Shown piece after piece: positions 5,949-7,790 of a stretch of 7,790 bases of DNA. Position 1 is the stretch's first letter; each line of letters starts with the position of its first letter. The position numbers and the translations under genes were made by a program. Under the pieces are notes generated by a model. It was not told the DNA's origin and did not search any database. It saw only the letters and a program-made list of their open reading frames with translations. Source of the stretch: an uncultured Pseudoflavonifractor sp. (lineage in GTDB: Bacteria; Bacillota; Clostridia; Oscillospirales; Oscillospiraceae); NCBI GenBank assembly GCA_904419835.1, contig CAJFTA010000091.1:1-7790 (forward strand), read 5' to 3'.

Positions 5949-7370
5949 ATGACCATACGGGAGGCGGAACAGCGCACCGGCCTGGACCGGGCCACCATAC
6001 GGTTCTACGAAAAGGAGGGGCTGATCAGCCCCAAACGGCAGGAGAACGGCTACCGGGACTATGGGGAGGCGGACATCACAGCCCTGCTGCGGATCAAGCT
6101 GCTGCGGGAGCTGGGGGTATCTCTGGAGGAGATCCGAGCCCTGCAGCAGGGGGCGCAGGCCCTGCCGGACACGCTGGCCCGGCGCATGGCCGCCCTGGAG
6201 CGGGAGATGGCGGACGCGGGAGCGGCCCGGGAGACCTGCCGGGCCATCCGGGAGGAGGGCGTGGGCTACGAGAGCCTGGACCCGGAGAAGTATCTGAACC
6301 GGGAGGACACCCCAGCACCTCTGTTCCGGGATGCGCCGCCCCCAGTGCTCTGTCCCTGGCGGCGGCTGCTGGCCCGGCTGTTTGACCTGGAGCTGTACCA
6401 CCTGGCGTGGACGGCCCTGCTCTCCCTGGTCTTCCATCTGAACATGGCGGAGCGGAATGCGGCCCTGAGATGGCTGGACACGGCCATCTGCCTGGTGCTC
6501 ATGATTATGGTGGAGCCCATTCTGCTGAGCCGGTGGGGGACCACCCCGGGCAAGGCCATCTTCGGTCTGCGGGTGGAGAAGGCGGACGGCGGCCGCCTGA
6601 CCTACGGGGAGGGAAACACCCGCACCATGTCCATGATCTGGCGGGGGCTGGGCTGGAATGTGCCCATCTACACCCTGGTGCGGCTGATAAAGAGCTACAA
6701 CTTCTACTGCCGGGAAAAGGAGCTGCCCTGGGACAGGGCCCTGGACCTGGTGGTGGAGGCAAGGCCCAAAAGCAGCCTGAGAAACGGGGCGTTCGCGGCG
6801 GCAGCGGCGGCAGTATTGGGGCTGACCGTGCTGACAATCTTTGCGGGGGGCTTCCCGCCCAACCGGGGGAGCCTGACCCCGGCGGAGCTGGCCGAGAATT
6901 ACAATTTCCTGGCGGAATATTACGGCAGTCCCACATATATTCTGGAGGAGGACGGGAGCTGGACAGCCCTGGAGACCCGGGGCGGGGCCTATATCATCCA
7001 TATTCCTGGGCTGGAGCGGCTGCCCCTGACCTGGGAGAGCGACAGCGAGGGGAACCTGACCGCAGTCACCGCCTCATGGAGCTGGGACGGCGAGGGCTTT
7101 GCCCAATGGCCGGGGCTGGATATGCAGCTGCTCACCCTGGCCTTTGCCGCCGGGGAGGGGAACTGGCTTGACTACTGGGGCAAGCTGGGCCTGCTGGACA
7201 CAGTGGCCAATGGGGAGGTCTTTTCCAGCTTCAGCCGGACGGCGCAGGGAATCGCGCTGGACTGGGACACCCGGCTGGAGGGCGACGTAATCGTGGGCGA
7301 CTATTTTGTGGTGGGGGAGGAGAATGCCCCATGCAGCGGTAAAATCACCCTCACCATCCGACCGGCGTGA
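5949..7370 (+). CDS. Membrane-bound MerR-family regulator fused to an RDD domain and an extracytoplasmic domain
   Basis: 473 residues. Residues 1-70 are a MerR winged helix: MTIREAEQRTGLDRATIRFY, then EKEGLISPKRQENGYRDY. A helical dimerisation segment runs to about 105, then a linker (YESLDPEKYL). Residues 137-260 match the RDD family: the Arg/Asp first membrane helix (R139 L L A R143 L F D146), a second helix about 174-194, and the hallmark TPGKAIFGLRV from 199. A third membrane segment (281-302, AAAAAAVLGLTVLTIF) leads to a 170-residue C-terminal region rich in W, G and E, which I do not recognise. With a cytoplasmic MerR end, three crossings place the C-terminus outside. The inferred role is a one-component sensor of an envelope or external signal acting on DNA from the membrane; the ligand is unknown. 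The frame opens earlier, at 5808, but that ATG lies at the second terminator, before both promoters. ATG 5949 begins the MerR fold and follows GGGAGG at 5940-5945, an unusually close spacing. Confidence 0.88.
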   Translation: MTIREAEQRTGLDRATIRFYEKEGLISPKRQENGYRDYGEADITALLRIKLLRELGVSLEEIRALQQGAQALPDTLARRMAALEREMADAGAARETCRAIREEGVGYESLDPEKYLNREDTPAPLFRDAPPPVLCPWRRLLARLFDLELYHLAWTALLSLVFHLNMAERNAALRWLDTAICLVLMIMVEPILLSRWGTTPGKAIFGLRVEKADGGRLTYGEGNTRTMSMIWRGLGWNVPIYTLVRLIKSYNFYCREKELPWDRALDLVVEARPKSSLRNGAFAAAAAAVLGLTVLTIFAGGFPPNRGSLTPAELAENYNFLAEYYGSPTYILEEDGSWTALETRGGAYIIHIPGLERLPLTWESDSEGNLTAVTASWSWDGEGFAQWPGLDMQLLTLAFAAGEGNWLDYWGKLGLLDTVANGEVFSSFSRTAQGIALDWDTRLEGDVIVGDYFVVGEENAPCSGKITLTIRPA

Positions 7371-7380
7371 AATATGGCAA

Positions 7381-7415
7381 GGGCGGAGGCTGACAGAGAG
7401 AAGCAGCCTCCGCCC
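7381..7415. terminator. Hairpin between convergent genes, probable terminator
   Basis: A perfect 12-bp stem GGGCGGAGGCTG/CAGCCTCCGCCC (7381-7392 and 7404-7415) has an 11-base loop and starts 10 bp after the MerR-RDD stop. There is no strong T tract on either side. Leftward transcripts would meet TTGCCATATTT, so it may act mainly on the minus-strand gene or in both directions. Confidence 0.55.
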
Positions 7416-7416
7416 G

Positions 7417-7440
7417 GCGGGTCAGCGGTCGCTGACCTGC
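7417..7440. repeat. Second hairpin overlapping the stop of the small minus-strand gene
   Basis: An 8-bp perfect core GGTCAGCG/CGCTGACC (7420-7427 and 7430-7437), extended by three outer pairs including a G-T, with a two-base loop. It lies directly beside the 7381-7415 hairpin and contains the TGA of the small gene at 7422-7424. It could protect the transcript end or assist termination. Confidence 0.4.
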
Positions 7441-7538
7441 CATTCGGATTCCATATAGAAGATGTAGTCATCCACGTCCTCCCGGGGATCCGCCGCCGGC
7501 GGCTGGACGGGAAGGGAGACAGAGTTGATCTCGGACAC
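7422..7538 (-). CDS. Small acidic protein, 38 residues, function unknown
   Basis: On the minus strand, GTG at 7538-7536 opens a 38-codon frame ending in TGA at 7424-7422. The first half is Ser/Val/Pro/Ala-rich (SLPVQPPAAD). The second is acidic and aromatic (REDVDDYIFYMESEWQVSD) and looks helical. AGGAGG (7550-7545) within GAGAGGAGGG lies 6 bases before GTG, a strong Shine-Dalgarno. Third positions are mostly G or C, as in the neighbours. The frame has a stop 12 codons upstream of GTG and no other plausible start between. No signal peptide or membrane segment is seen. I do not recognise a family. It converges on the MerR-RDD gene and ends in the shared hairpin region. It may belong to an operon continuing beyond the right edge, but no gene could be supported there. 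Confidence 0.6.
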   Translation of the reverse strand: MSEINSVSLPVQPPAADPREDVDDYIFYMESEWQVSDR

Positions 7539-7790
7539 AGGCGCCCTCCTCTCAAGAAAGAATTTTGCCCTTCATATCATCATATGCGGCGGAGCCTGTG
7601 GGATGCGCCGCCGCCCAAAAGGCCCACCGGATAAGCGTACCCCAGAGGGAAGAGACAATGCAGTCGAAGAGGACAGAAAGAAAATTTAAATTTTGTAGGT
7701 TTGTCAAACATATTGGACGGCGAACTCGTTAGGAGAGGACCAGTTAAGCGGTCTCATAGGGAAGTCGTTAGAGCGGCGGTTATGGACAGC
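7539..7790. other. Right-end region, no supported gene
   Basis: This 252-bp stretch is lower in GC around 7675-7715 and holds only short frames without convincing starts. Visible elements are a perfect 14-bp palindrome AAAATTTAAATTTT (7681-7694) and an inverted repeat GTTTG-T-CAAAC (7699-7709). The latter contains a minus-strand TTGACA (7707-7702), a possible -35 box for leftward transcription toward the small gene, though no good -10 follows at normal spacing. Confidence 0.4.

Noticed and set aside
7301..7555. 84-codon minus-strand frame over the small gene
   Set aside because: It overlaps the end of the MerR-RDD gene, is arginine/serine/proline-rich and lacks the strong Shine-Dalgarno spacing of the GTG frame at 7538.
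7580..7711. 43-codon minus-strand frame starting at ATG 7711
   Set aside because: No ribosome binding site, and a composition typical of random GC-rich translation; the alternative frame there lacks a proper start.
7658..7732. 24-codon plus-strand frame with a weak GAGGGAAG upstream
   Set aside because: Too short and basic to support, crossing the AT palindrome; nothing else indicates coding.

Overview
The window is GC-rich (third codon positions are mostly G or C). It carries a pyruvate:ferredoxin oxidoreductase (PFOR), an S-layer-homology surface protein with BspA-type leucine-rich repeats, and a MerR regulator fused to an RDD membrane domain. Together these point to a strictly anaerobic, high-GC Firmicute of the Oscillospiraceae/Clostridia kind (Flavonifractor, Oscillibacter and Lawsonibacter are examples). 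The genus is inference; no rRNA or other marker is present.

Layout. 1-1620 (minus): the first 540 codons of a secreted surface protein that runs off the left edge, with signal peptide, leucine-rich repeats, two Ig-like/ASH-like domains and the start of an SLH anchor. 1621-2007: a divergent intergenic region with a promoter for each neighbour and several inverted repeats. 2008-5530 (plus): PFOR, interrupted at about 4513 by an internal loss of roughly 110 bp. That loss shifts the frame and removes a segment holding an Fe-S cysteine ligand. 5531-5815: a very strong terminator, then a rearranged partial duplicate of the PFOR 3' end (including a second copy of the terminator) with a hairpin-rich insert. 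5829-5917: two tandem promoters, the second with the 19-bp spacer and central dyad typical of MerR-controlled promoters. 5949-7370 (plus): the MerR-RDD fusion with three predicted membrane segments and an outward-facing C-terminal domain. 7381-7440: two hairpins between convergent genes. 7422-7538 (minus): a 38-residue small protein gene with a GTG start and a good ribosome binding site. 7539-7790: no gene I can support.

How the genes relate. They do not form one operon. PFOR has its own promoter and terminator and would make acetyl-CoA, CO2 and reduced ferredoxin from pyruvate if intact; as written it should not. The MerR-RDD gene looks self-regulated and could carry an envelope signal to DNA within one polypeptide. 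The surface protein is transcribed away from PFOR.

The most noteworthy items are the broken PFOR, the rearranged duplicate of its tail, the membrane-bound MerR fusion with its operator-promoter, and the small minus-strand gene. I found no CRISPR array, transposase, tRNA or rRNA.
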